From Labilibaculum sp. (GTDB lineage: Bacteria; Bacteroidota; Bacteroidia; Bacteroidales; Marinifilaceae), in NCBI GenBank assembly GCA_016743925.1, contig JADGFH010000011.1, positions 1 to 25,410 on the forward strand: DNA of 25,410 bases. The letters run 5' to 3'. This document shows positions 1-7,623 of this stretch, piece by piece; the first letter of the stretch is position 1, and each line of letters begins with the position of its first letter. Made by a program: the position numbers and the translations under genes. Below the pieces are notes generated by a model. It was given only the letters and a program-made list of their open reading frames with translations, ran no database searches and was not told where the DNA came from.

Positions 1-2
1 CC

Positions 3-506
3 GATAGATTTGGACTAAGAATCTTTTCAATTAATACGGCATTAAATATGACCTATAAAAATGATCAAGTGAAAATAAATAGATCAACTATTGAGGCTTT
101 GTATGAAATAGTAAAAAAAGAAAAGCCATGTACAGGAATATTGCTATGCCATCACCCTTTAAAACAGTGGGGGGATGAAAAAATTGTAGAGGAAATTAAA
201 AATTTACTTTATTCTAAATTAAATATTCGCTTGATTTTATCAGGGCACAGCCATTCAAATACTATAGAATCACATAGAGTCTCAAAAAAATATATACATG
301 AAATCAGAACGGGAAGTTTATCTGTAAACGAAAAAGAAATGGAGGTTTTTAATCTACCTACATTCAGAATTTTAAAATTTGCTAAAGAGAATGGAGAGAC
401 TTGGCAAAAAGTTAACTCTTTCATTTTTGAATATGGGGACAGCAAATATAAACCTCGCTCAGATGAACGTGGCGAATACGATGAAACTATCGAAATTCTA
501 AAATGA
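3..506 (+). CDS. Calcineurin-like metallophosphoesterase, 3' part (5' end outside window)
   Basis: The open frame runs from the window edge, so the gene starts upstream. The internal ATG at 48 is not a convincing start, because the residues before it (RFGLRIFSINTALN) read as a normal phosphoesterase beta-strand. Two signatures of binuclear metallophosphoesterases are visible: LLCHHPLKQW (HHP metal-binding loop) and LILSGHSHSN (GHxH loop). The N-terminal DxH and GDxxD motifs must lie before base 1. The family hydrolyses phosphomonoesters, phosphodiesters or nucleotides; the substrate cannot be told. The last 60 residues are charged and carry no motif I recognise. It is the first of an all-plus-strand series. 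Family confident, function unknown. Confidence 0.85.
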   Translation, partial: DRFGLRIFSINTALNMTYKNDQVKINRSTIEALYEIVKKEKPCTGILLCHHPLKQWGDEKIVEEIKNLLYSKLNIRLILSGHSHSNTIESHRVSKKYIHEIRTGSLSVNEKEMEVFNLPTFRILKFAKENGETWQKVNSFIFEYGDSKYKPRSDERGEYDETIEILK

Positions 507-795
507 GACTCAAAAGATTATACTTACAAAATCTCCCTTCCCTTTTTGTAAAGAATTTCTAAAAACTCTTTGTCATGGTCAGGTTCTCGAACCAGTTTCG
601 ATGCCAGCGGAAGCAAAAGTCAAGTCCGCGAATGGGCCTTTTAAGGGAATATGACCGAATAATTCAATGTAAAAAAGTTCAAACAAGCCAAATGAAGACG
701 GATAAACCGCTTATTTGGAATCGTTCTCCGATCAATTAAAATGCGTTTACTTTATCTGTGTAAGACGCCGGTCAGCACAGCTATTAGGACTAACT
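507..795 (+). other. 289-bp spacer with no clear gene or attC
   Basis: I find no gene. Only small symmetries are seen, for example GGTTC-TC-GAACC near 580-592. The stretch just before fosX (GCACAGCTATTAGGAC) resembles the L'/R' half of an attC with the leading G changed, but I cannot find its left arm, so no site is called. Confidence 0.4.
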
Positions 796-1200
796 ATGAA
801 GATTCAGGGAATTAGCCACATCACTTTCGTTGTCCGTGACCTTGGTCGAATGACCAGGTTCCTTTGCGACGGTCTGGGGGCTGAAGAAGTCTATGACAGC
901 GACGGAAAAAACTTTTCTTTGTCCAAGGAGAAGTTTTTCGTGCTCGGGGGTATCTGGATCGCAGCCATGGAGGGAGAACCCTTATTAGATCGTTCCTATA
1001 GGCACATAGCATTGAAGGTTTCTGACAAGGACCTTCCCAAATTCGAAGCAAAGCTTCGGGCTCTCGGCGTTGAGATAAAACCACCGAGACCACGAGTGGA
1101 AGGAGAGGGACAGTCATTGTATTTTTACGACTTCGACAATCACCTATTTGAGTTACACACGGGAACAATAGAGCAGCGCCTCAGAAGATACTCGGAATGA
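796..1200 (+). CDS. fosX: FosX-type fosfomycin epoxide hydrolase (VOC superfamily)
   Basis: A 134-residue glyoxalase/VOC-fold protein, the usual FosX length (about 133). FosX adds water to the epoxide of fosfomycin using Mn2+, without a thiol cofactor, and so detoxifies the drug in the cytoplasm. Metal ligands are visible as His8 (GISHIT), His70 (YRHIAL) and Glu119 (LFELHTGT). Glu45 (SLSKEKFF) matches the general-base glutamate that separates FosX from the thiol transferases FosA and FosB. Long stretches, including KPPRPRVEGEG and YFYDFDNHLFELH, are FosX hallmarks. The ATG at 796 gives the canonical MKIQGISHIT start; a TTG-led extension to 715 is possible but unlike the family. The gene lies between spacers with an attC 90 bp downstream, which fits a resistance cassette. 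GC content is higher than in the defence genes. Confidence 0.93.
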   Translation: MKIQGISHITFVVRDLGRMTRFLCDGLGAEEVYDSDGKNFSLSKEKFFVLGGIWIAAMEGEPLLDRSYRHIALKVSDKDLPKFEAKLRALGVEIKPPRPRVEGEGQSLYFYDFDNHLFELHTGTIEQRLRRYSE

Positions 1201-1289
1201 ATTCTAAAATATAGTTTGCACTCATATTGTGGTGGAGCCAATTATCAGGATAGTTAGCCAAGCAAGCTAAGCCAATTCTTAAGAAAAAT

Positions 1290-1340
1290 AATCAACCATC
1301 AGCATGCACCGGATTTCACCTGTGATGCTGGATGTTGCAT
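1290..1340 (+). other. attC site, short type A, upstream of the DUF3795 gene
   Basis: R'' is AATCAAC (1290-1296) and R' is GTTGCAT (1334-1340). Between them CAGCAT pairs with ATGCTG and CAC pairs with GTG around CCGGATTTCACC. The outer stem bases differ from those of the sister sites but still pair, so the structure rather than the sequence is kept. The DUF3795 cassette would begin at 1335. Confidence 0.7.
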
Positions 1341-1364
1341 TTCATTCATAAAAAAGGAGATACT

Positions 1365-1691
1365 ATGATTGCTTATTGTGGTTTAAATTGTTCTCAATGT
1401 GATACATATTTCGCCACAATTGAAAATAATGACGGCAAAAGAAAAGAAACGGCTCAAAAGTGGTCTAAGATCTATCAGTTTGAGATGAGCCCAGAAAAAA
1501 TCAATTGTGATGGCTGCAAATCAAATGGTCGAAAATTTTTCCACTGTAAAAACTGTGAAATTCGAGAATGCTGTGTTTCGAAAAATATCGATCATTGTGC
1601 AGCATGTGATGAATACATCTGCGATACTTTGGCTGGTTTTATTAAACTGGCTCCGGAAGCAGGTCTGGCACTTGAAAAGCTGAGACAATAA
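1365..1691 (+). CDS. DUF3795 cysteine-rich protein
   Basis: A 108-residue protein with the DUF3795 opening MIAYCGLNCSQCDTY, then Cys clusters CDGC, CKNC, REC-C, HCAAC and YIC. These suggest bound zinc or an iron-sulphur cluster. DUF3795 proteins are common in anaerobes and have no established reaction. The start at 1365 is chosen because a strong ribosome site (AAAAGGAG, 1354-1358 region) sits six bases before it and the family begins at MIAYCG. An upstream in-frame ATG at 1332 falls inside the attC R' region. The gene has attC sites on both sides (1290-1340 and 1708-1758), making a single-gene cassette of about 0.4 kb. Confidence 0.85.
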   Translation: MIAYCGLNCSQCDTYFATIENNDGKRKETAQKWSKIYQFEMSPEKINCDGCKSNGRKFFHCKNCEIRECCVSKNIDHCAACDEYICDTLAGFIKLAPEAGLALEKLRQ

Positions 1692-1707
1692 TTCAAAAAA
1701 GATGGCT

Positions 1708-1758
1708 TTTCAACAAACGAAAATGAACCGGATTTCACCGGTTATTTGGGGGTTAACC
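1708..1758 (+). other. attC site, short type A, ending the DUF3795 cassette
   Basis: R'' TTTCAAC (1708-1714) and R' GTTAACC (1752-1758). The stem AAATGAACCGG / CCGGTTATTT closes on a six-base loop. The cut G|TT falls at 1752/1753. This is exactly the left edge of the 205-bp block repeated at 9602, while the bases to the left differ between the two loci. The A-tract and T-tract around the GC stem could also serve as a transcription terminator. Confidence 0.8.
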
Positions 1759-1956
1759 AGGACGCCGGGCGCGGGGTGGACAATCGCCCGATAATATGCT
1801 ACCGCTGAAGCTTTACCAGCGCGGCCGCTCAACCTTCGTTGAGACGGACTCGCACAGCTAAAGCTTCAGCGGCAGTAGGGATGATAGCCCTTACCCCACT
1901 TTCCTCACGCCTATTAACAAGCCACTGCACGTGGACAAGCCAGTGAGTTAAACATT
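1752..1956 (+). repeat. Non-coding structured cassette, copy 1 of an identical 205-bp pair
   Basis: Base-for-base identical to 9602-9806. The left edge is the G|TT of one attC and the right edge is a few bases past the R' box of the next (GTTAAAC, 1947-1953), so the unit equals one 195-bp cassette (1753-1947). It has no credible ORF but strong nested structure: CCGCTGAAGCTTTA (1802-1815) pairs with TAAAGCTTCAGCGG (1859-1872), and inside this CTCAAC-CTTC-GTTGAG (1828-1843) forms a hairpin. Diverged relatives occur at 17430-17545 and 18975-19091. It may encode a small RNA or be a gene-less cassette. Confidence 0.9.
1912..1953 (+). other. attC-like site, type B, ending non-coding cassette copy 1
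   Basis: TTAAC..CACTG (left arm, from 1914) pairs with CAGTG.GTTAA (right arm, to 1951). The spacing is unequal (AAGC against A), giving the unpaired bases typical of attC. R' is GTTAAAC (1947-1953). At 19047 the same site has TTGAAC/GTTCAA instead, a compensated change that supports folding. Confidence 0.65.
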
Positions 1957-2081
1957 AATTTCGAGACGGGAGAAAAAGTTAACAAATCTTTCTTACAATA
2001 AAGAGAAGCTCAATTGATTAGCATAACAGGGCATTGTAAAGTTTTACTTTATAAATTTTTCTTAAATAAAGTTTTCATATA

Positions 2082-4502
2082 ATGGGGACCCGCATGGCAG
2101 ATTGGCAAAGAGAAATCGAACTCAGATTAGTAAAAAGTAGATTATATTCTACTTTAAAATCGAAAGCTGAAGAAAAAAGCCAGGCTATTGCAAGCCAACA
2201 ATTAAGTTTAATTTATGAATGCATTGCTTATGCTTATCAAAAATCAAAATTGGTCATTAAATATATGCCTGAATATACGCTTCATGATGGGGAGCATTTA
2301 TTTAGAGTATTATACTTAATGGAAAAAATTATTCCTTCAGAAAATATTAAAAAACTTTCTATACCGGAGCTTACGCTCTTAATTCTAACTGCATTTTTTC
2401 ATGACATTGGAATGGCCGCATCAGAAGAAGAGCTCAGAGCATGGCAAAGGGATTGGGAAGGAAAAAATCCAACAGAAAAAGAGAAGGCACTGTTTGAAGA
2501 ATATAATCGTTTTACGAAAACATATCCTGACAAATTAGAAGAAATTGAAAGGTTAGAATTATCTGGGCAAAATGTAAAAGCCCTACTACTGAAATCGCAT
2601 TTAATATCTGAGCGTATCAGAAGCACACATGCAGAAAGAGCAAGAAGCATAATAAGTAAGGACTGGGAAGGCAAAATCCTTTATAACGAACAAGATCTTA
2701 GTTTTTCGTTCGCAGAGTTATGTTTCAGTCATAATGAAGATGCAATGGTCCTTCTCGGCATGGAGGCTGATTTTTTGTGCGATGAAGAAACCACAGTAAA
2801 CCTCCCTTTCATCGGCGTGGTATTGCGGTTAGCTGATTTGTTAGATTTTGATGGGAAAAGAACTCCCTCAGTCCTTTTTTCTCACCTTGCTGTTCGGAAT
2901 CCAATTTCATTATTAGAATGGGAGAAACATAGAAGCATAAAAGCATGGTCTATCGAACCTAACAGAATATCATTTTCAGCAAGTTGTAAACATCCTGCGA
3001 TTGAAGCAAGTATCCGAAAATTTTGTGACATTATAGATGATGAATTAAGAAATTGTAGTGTGATTATATCAAAATTGCATGCTGACGATCGATATAATCT
3101 TGAACTGCCGACCCATGTCGATCGCAGTAAAATTCATGCTGAAAAAGATATTTCAACCGGAAAACCAAAATATCAATATCAGGACACCAGTTTTAATTTG
3201 AATAAAAATCAAATCATTGAATTATTAATGGGAACTAAACTCTATGGTAATCCGGAGGTTGCATTGAGGGAGCTGCTTCAAAATTCAATTGACGCATGTT
3301 TACTTAGCAGGGCTTTACATAAAAAATGGAACGTTCCATATGAACCGCTGGTTAAAGTGAAATATTATACTGAAAATGATGAAGAATATTTAGAGATTAT
3401 TGACAATGGGATCGGAATGAATCAATCAATAATTGATAAATACTATTCTAACATAGGCTCATCCTACTACAAATCCAGAGAGTTCTTCGAATTACAAGCA
3501 AATACGAATATTGAATTTGATCCAATATCTCAATTTGGAATTGGTATCCTATCTTGTTTTATGGTTGCCGATTCAATGGAAGTGGAGACAAAAAAGCTAA
3601 AAGATCAGTATGATTACGATAGTCCAGTTAAAATAATTATTGAAGGTTATGATAGCATATTTACAACAATCAAAAGTAATAAAAAAACACCCGGGACTTC
3701 CACAAAACTTTTTTTACGTAAGAAAAAAAATCCATGGGAAAAATTATCTAACGATGAATTTGTGTTAGCTGTAAAAAAGGCGGTTGCTAAACCAGCGATT
3801 CCTATCGAAATAACAACAGATAAAGAGATGATTTCATATACTAAAAAAGAATTTTATAGCATCTTGGCTGAAGAACTAAAAGATTTTACCTGGAGAGCGG
3901 ATGAGAATATCAAAGAAATTAAATTTAGTTTTAATGATTTTGGGTTTGAAGGTAATGCGAATGTCGCTATCCTTGAAAAAAATGATGTTCCTGTCTCCAA
4001 AGTAGAGAAGTTATCAAAAACCATTGAAATTGATGAAGTCTCTTATGAACTGAATATGGAAATCGGGTATAAAACAAATGAAATAAAAAAGAAAAGTTTA
4101 ACAATAGACATAGATGATGATGGCAAAATTAAATCTAGCCTCCAAGAATCATTTTTAGCAAGATCTATCTCTAAATTTTCGAATCATGGCATTACATATT
4201 ATGGAGGATTATTCCCCAATTACTATACCAGAGATAAAAAAGCCATGTTGAGATGGCCCTTTCCGTTTTTATTAGTCCTTGATATTGAAGGTAAAAATGA
4301 TCTTGACTTAAATTCAGCTCGCGATGAAATAATCTATAATGAAAAATGGAACAAATTTGAACAAATTCTTGCATATATTATTTGTAGAGGAATTCGTGAC
4401 GGTGTTGATGAAGTTTATTGGAGTAATTTTATAAAAATTATAACAAAGAATCAAATATCTGATAATTTTAGACTTGGATTAGAACGGCTCGTAAATGGAT
4501 AG
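2082..4502 (+). CDS. HD-domain plus Hsp90-like (GHKL) ATPase protein, candidate defence factor
   Basis: An 806-residue two-module protein. The N-terminal half carries a metal-dependent HD phosphohydrolase signature: HDGEH (H68, D69, H72), FFHDIGM (H107-D108) and a later THAERA histidine (H183). The second half has GHKL/Hsp90-type ATP-binding motifs: ELLQNSIDAC (E397, N401, D404), DNGIGM near 441-446 and FGIGILS near 485-491. HD plus Hsp90-like fusions are known in predicted bacterial conflict systems, where the ATPase is thought to sense and the HD domain to act on nucleotides; that role is family-based inference here. The gene is AT-rich. The ATG at 2082 has no clear ribosome site, and an ATG at 2094 behind GGGGA is an alternative. 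It is followed after 136 bp by the TrlF-type gene. I see no convincing attC in between, only an isolated GCGTTCAAG. Confidence 0.85.
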   Translation: MGTRMADWQREIELRLVKSRLYSTLKSKAEEKSQAIASQQLSLIYECIAYAYQKSKLVIKYMPEYTLHDGEHLFRVLYLMEKIIPSENIKKLSIPELTLLILTAFFHDIGMAASEEELRAWQRDWEGKNPTEKEKALFEEYNRFTKTYPDKLEEIERLELSGQNVKALLLKSHLISERIRSTHAERARSIISKDWEGKILYNEQDLSFSFAELCFSHNEDAMVLLGMEADFLCDEETTVNLPFIGVVLRLADLLDFDGKRTPSVLFSHLAVRNPISLLEWEKHRSIKAWSIEPNRISFSASCKHPAIEASIRKFCDIIDDELRNCSVIISKLHADDRYNLELPTHVDRSKIHAEKDISTGKPKYQYQDTSFNLNKNQIIELLMGTKLYGNPEVALRELLQNSIDACLLSRALHKKWNVPYEPLVKVKYYTENDEEYLEIIDNGIGMNQSIIDKYYSNIGSSYYKSREFFELQANTNIEFDPISQFGIGILSCFMVADSMEVETKKLKDQYDYDSPVKIIIEGYDSIFTTIKSNKKTPGTSTKLFLRKKKNPWEKLSNDEFVLAVKKAVAKPAIPIEITTDKEMISYTKKEFYSILAEELKDFTWRADENIKEIKFSFNDFGFEGNANVAILEKNDVPVSKVEKLSKTIEIDEVSYELNMEIGYKTNEIKKKSLTIDIDDDGKIKSSLQESFLARSISKFSNHGITYYGGLFPNYYTRDKKAMLRWPFPFLLVLDIEGKNDLDLNSARDEIIYNEKWNKFEQILAYIICRGIRDGVDEVYWSNFIKIITKNQISDNFRLGLERLVNG

Positions 4503-4638
4503 CACTTCTTGTAGTTTATGAATAAACATTAATCTAAATTCAGCGTTCAAGGTTTTGGGGTTTTGTTTAGTAAAAAAATATTACCATTAAGAAAATTTAA
4601 GGAAAATACAACTTCATCAATTAAGGTCAGATAAAAAT

Positions 4639-7419
4639 ATGGAAAGTTTGATTAATTACCCTGGTACAAAATGGTATAAATGTGATTTACATCTTCACAC
4701 AACTGAAAGTGAATGCTTTGAGGATAAATCTGTAACTCCCGAACAATGGGTAGCAAGAGCAATTGAACGAGGATTGGATTGTGTAGCAATAACTGATCAT
4801 AATTCAGGCGCAGGAATTGATTCCATTATTAATGCTGCTAAAGGGCAGCCAATAACCGTTTTTCCTGGAGTTGAAATTACTTGTGATAGCTCAAAAGTGC
4901 ATTTGCTATTAATTTTTGAAAAAGACAAGAACACTCAAGATGTTGAAGATTTTTTGCTTGGATGTGAAATAAAAAGGAACGATTTTGGAAAATCTACAGC
5001 TCACTCATCATTACGGATTCAAGATATAATTGAGAAGGCTGGAGCTGATTGTATAGTGATTCCTGCCCACGTTGACCAGTATTCCGGCCTCAGTAATGTT
5101 AGCCATGACACTATAAAGACTATTTATGAATCTTCATATATAAATGCAATTCAGATCGTCCATAAAGAATTTCTTGAAAACGATTTGCGAATTCAAGGAA
5201 ACATAACCTTGCAGACTGCTATAACAGGTTATTATGGTCAGGAGATTGCTGAAAATCTGCTGAAAGATTGGTATCGTCCTATAAAGCTGGCTTTAGCTGA
5301 AAAAATGACATTGCTTACTTTTTCAGATAACCCCATGTCTGCCACAAGCAGCAAACATGGTCTTGATGGAATTGGTGACAAATATACCTGGATTAAAATG
5401 GAAGAAATTCCAAATCTTGAAAGTCTTCGACAGGCATTTTTGTTACCTGATCTTAGAGTTCGTAACTGTTATAATTTTGTCGATGCACCTTACGAGCCTC
5501 CCGAATTATGGATACGCCATATTTTAATTTATAACACAGAAGTAACTTCTGAATCTGAACCACTAATTGTTGAATTCAATCCACAAATGAATACCATAAT
5601 TGGAGGCCGCGGTAGCGGTAAATCAGGCATTTTGCGTTTTATTCGTGGGTTATTTAACAGAACTTCTGATATTAGCGACGATATTTTAAAGGACCATGAA
5701 GCTTTTTATAAAAAATGTAATAAGCAAGTAGGGGTTTTTCGTGAAGACAGTAAGCTTGAAATATTATTTGAACGTCAAGGAATTTTATACTGTCTTAAAG
5801 CCACCAATATAAACAATTCAAGTTCCCAAAGTATTGAAATACAAAAATTTATCTCTGGGATTGGGTGGGAAAAGATCACGAACGAAGGTTTTATTGATTT
5901 TTTTGAATTTGAACAATACTCGCAAAAACAAATTTATGACATTGCCCAGAACCCACATTACCTTCGAGATAGAATTGATGATGCTGCTGAAGGAATGGAT
6001 GATTTAAAGCGAGAAAAAGACACTTTAATCGATAAATTCCTAGAGATTTCAACTAAAATTCGTACCGCTAAATCCAAACTCGCTGGAAAAGGAAAGCTGG
6101 AAACAGAAATCAATGATTTAGCCGATAGTATCAAAGCCTTTGACGAAAGTTCTATTTCAACTTTATTATCTGCCAATAAAAGGTACAGAAAGGAAGAAAA
6201 AATTATTGATGCTTCAATATCTAAAATCGGGCAAAGTTCTAAGCTATTAGCAGAAATAATACCAAAGATTGAAATTCCGAAAAATAATTTTACCGACATA
6301 GATACGGCATATCAAATAGAAATAAAAGATGCCTATACATTGGCTATGGATGGAACTGAAGAAATTCAAGGAAAACTCATATGCTTACATGAAGACATTA
6401 AAACAGTAGAATCAAATTACAATAGTGCTGTTGAAGCAACACAATGGAAAAAAGATTTTAGTGAAAACAATGAGAAATTTGAAGCCGAGAAGGAATCTCT
6501 CTTAGAGAAAGGTGTAGATGAAATAGATAATTATGAAAAGCTTTCATCTAAAAAAGAAGAAAAAGAAGAAGTAATGGAAAGTCTTTCAGAATTAGAAAGT
6601 GAGCTTGAGGGTTTACAGACAGACAAAGAGAAAATACTGGATGATTATGTAGAGACCCTTAATAAGATCTCACTTAAAAGGAAGAAATTTGTTGAAGAGA
6701 TATTAAAAGGTGAAAACGTCAAAATAATTATTAAGACTTTTAGAGATAAGGATAGCTTTGAGCAACAAATTAGAGATATTATTGAACGCGAAACAGAATT
6801 CCAACCAGAGGTTGATCGTCTTATAGCAAAAGTCTTCAATGGATTAGTTACCACAACAATAAAAGATTTTAGAAAAATAATTAAAGAGCTGAATCAAGGT
6901 TCTGAAAATACCAGTTTTGGTGGCCATTTTAAAAATAGAATTAATAAGCTTACACCGGCACAAATTGATCACCTAATACTTTTAATGCCTGAGGATGAAA
7001 TTTCCATACTATATAAACCTGCAGGAGTGTCTTCCTTTAAACCGCTCACTACAGCATCTGCTGGACAAAAAACAACAGCTGTTCTTACATTCATAATGTC
7101 ATACGGCGACTGTCCTTTAATTCTGGATCAGCCAGAAGATGATTTAGACAATCGGTTAGTATATGAATTAGTTGTTGATCGATTGAAAAAGGCAAAAGAA
7201 AAAAGACAGGTTATTGTCGTCACCCACAATGCTAATATCCCTGTCAATGGAGATGCTGAGCATGTAATATCTATGGATTCTGATAGTAAGTATTTTAACG
7301 TGTTTGCTGCAGGAAGTGTTGATCAACCATTAATAAAAAAAGAAATATGTGATGTTATGGAAGGAACGGAATACGCATTTAACATGAGAGCAAAACGCTA
7401 TCAAGGAATTTCAAAATGA
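4639..7419 (+). CDS. TrlF-family protein: PHP phosphoesterase plus SMC-like ABC ATPase
   Basis: A 926-residue protein. The N-terminal PHP domain shows CDLHLHTTES (H18, H20), AITDHNS, PGVEIT and PAHVDQ, the metal ligands of PHP hydrolases. A P-loop GGRGSGKSG lies near residues 322-329, followed by about 300 residues of charged coiled coil. The C-terminal lobe has an ABC-signature-like SAGQKTT near 804, Walker B and D-loop LILDQPEDDLDN near 827-838, and a switch His in VIVVTHNA near 859. This order (PHP, ATPase split by coiled coil) defines TrlF-type ATPases found in defence islands; they are expected to couple ATP-driven sensing to nuclease or phosphoesterase action. It sits between the HD-Hsp90 gene and a DUF262 nuclease. 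All key motifs are present, so it looks intact. Whether it works with the HD gene is inferred from adjacency only. Confidence 0.9.
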   Translation: MESLINYPGTKWYKCDLHLHTTESECFEDKSVTPEQWVARAIERGLDCVAITDHNSGAGIDSIINAAKGQPITVFPGVEITCDSSKVHLLLIFEKDKNTQDVEDFLLGCEIKRNDFGKSTAHSSLRIQDIIEKAGADCIVIPAHVDQYSGLSNVSHDTIKTIYESSYINAIQIVHKEFLENDLRIQGNITLQTAITGYYGQEIAENLLKDWYRPIKLALAEKMTLLTFSDNPMSATSSKHGLDGIGDKYTWIKMEEIPNLESLRQAFLLPDLRVRNCYNFVDAPYEPPELWIRHILIYNTEVTSESEPLIVEFNPQMNTIIGGRGSGKSGILRFIRGLFNRTSDISDDILKDHEAFYKKCNKQVGVFREDSKLEILFERQGILYCLKATNINNSSSQSIEIQKFISGIGWEKITNEGFIDFFEFEQYSQKQIYDIAQNPHYLRDRIDDAAEGMDDLKREKDTLIDKFLEISTKIRTAKSKLAGKGKLETEINDLADSIKAFDESSISTLLSANKRYRKEEKIIDASISKIGQSSKLLAEIIPKIEIPKNNFTDIDTAYQIEIKDAYTLAMDGTEEIQGKLICLHEDIKTVESNYNSAVEATQWKKDFSENNEKFEAEKESLLEKGVDEIDNYEKLSSKKEEKEEVMESLSELESELEGLQTDKEKILDDYVETLNKISLKRKKFVEEILKGENVKIIIKTFRDKDSFEQQIRDIIERETEFQPEVDRLIAKVFNGLVTTTIKDFRKIIKELNQGSENTSFGGHFKNRINKLTPAQIDHLILLMPEDEISILYKPAGVSSFKPLTTASAGQKTTAVLTFIMSYGDCPLILDQPEDDLDNRLVYELVVDRLKKAKEKRQVIVVTHNANIPVNGDAEHVISMDSDSKYFNVFAAGSVDQPLIKKEICDVMEGTEYAFNMRAKRYQGISK

Positions 7420-7442
7420 GAAATTCAGAGGCAGCATAAATA

Positions 7443-7501
7443 ATTCAACAATCCGAATTGAACTGACAGCTTTTGGCTGCTAATCACCCGGGCCGTTACC
7501 C
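7443..7501 (+). other. Probable attC between the TrlF-type and DUF262 genes
   Basis: R'' ATTCAAC (7443-7449, consensus fit) and R' GTTACCC (7495-7501). The tip is CAGC-TTTTG-GCTG. The outer arms pair only partly, so this is weaker than the other sites. If real, the DUF262 gene is a separate cassette from the two ATPase genes. Confidence 0.45.
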
Positions 7502-7585
7502 AAAGTCCAGGGATCTCCTATAGACCTGGAAAGACTGATTGGAGATATTTTGACACCCCAATATTTTTTTGAGTCAATTTGTTAA

Positions 7586-7591
7586 TATAAT
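7586..7591 (+). promoter_or_regulatory. Possible -10 box (TATAAT) before the DUF262 gene
   Basis: A perfect TATAAT lies 33 bases before the ATG at 7624, with an AAAAGGAAAAG ribosome site between. No good -35 hexamer is found at 17 bases, so this is tentative. It suggests the cassette carries its own promoter. Confidence 0.3.
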
Positions 7592-7623
7592 ACATTGTAA
7601 ACCCAGAAAAGGAAAAGAAGTAC

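Noticed and set aside
565..610. GGTTCTCGAACC as a tRNA T-arm
   Set aside because: No acceptor, D or anticodon arms can be folded around it.
715..795. TTG-led extension of fosX
   Set aside because: FosX proteins begin at the residues encoded from 796; the extra 27 residues have no family support.
4530..4560. GCGTTCAAGG between the HD and TrlF genes as an attC R' box
   Set aside because: No left arm or R'' partner can be found; a single GCGTT in AT-rich sequence is not evidence.
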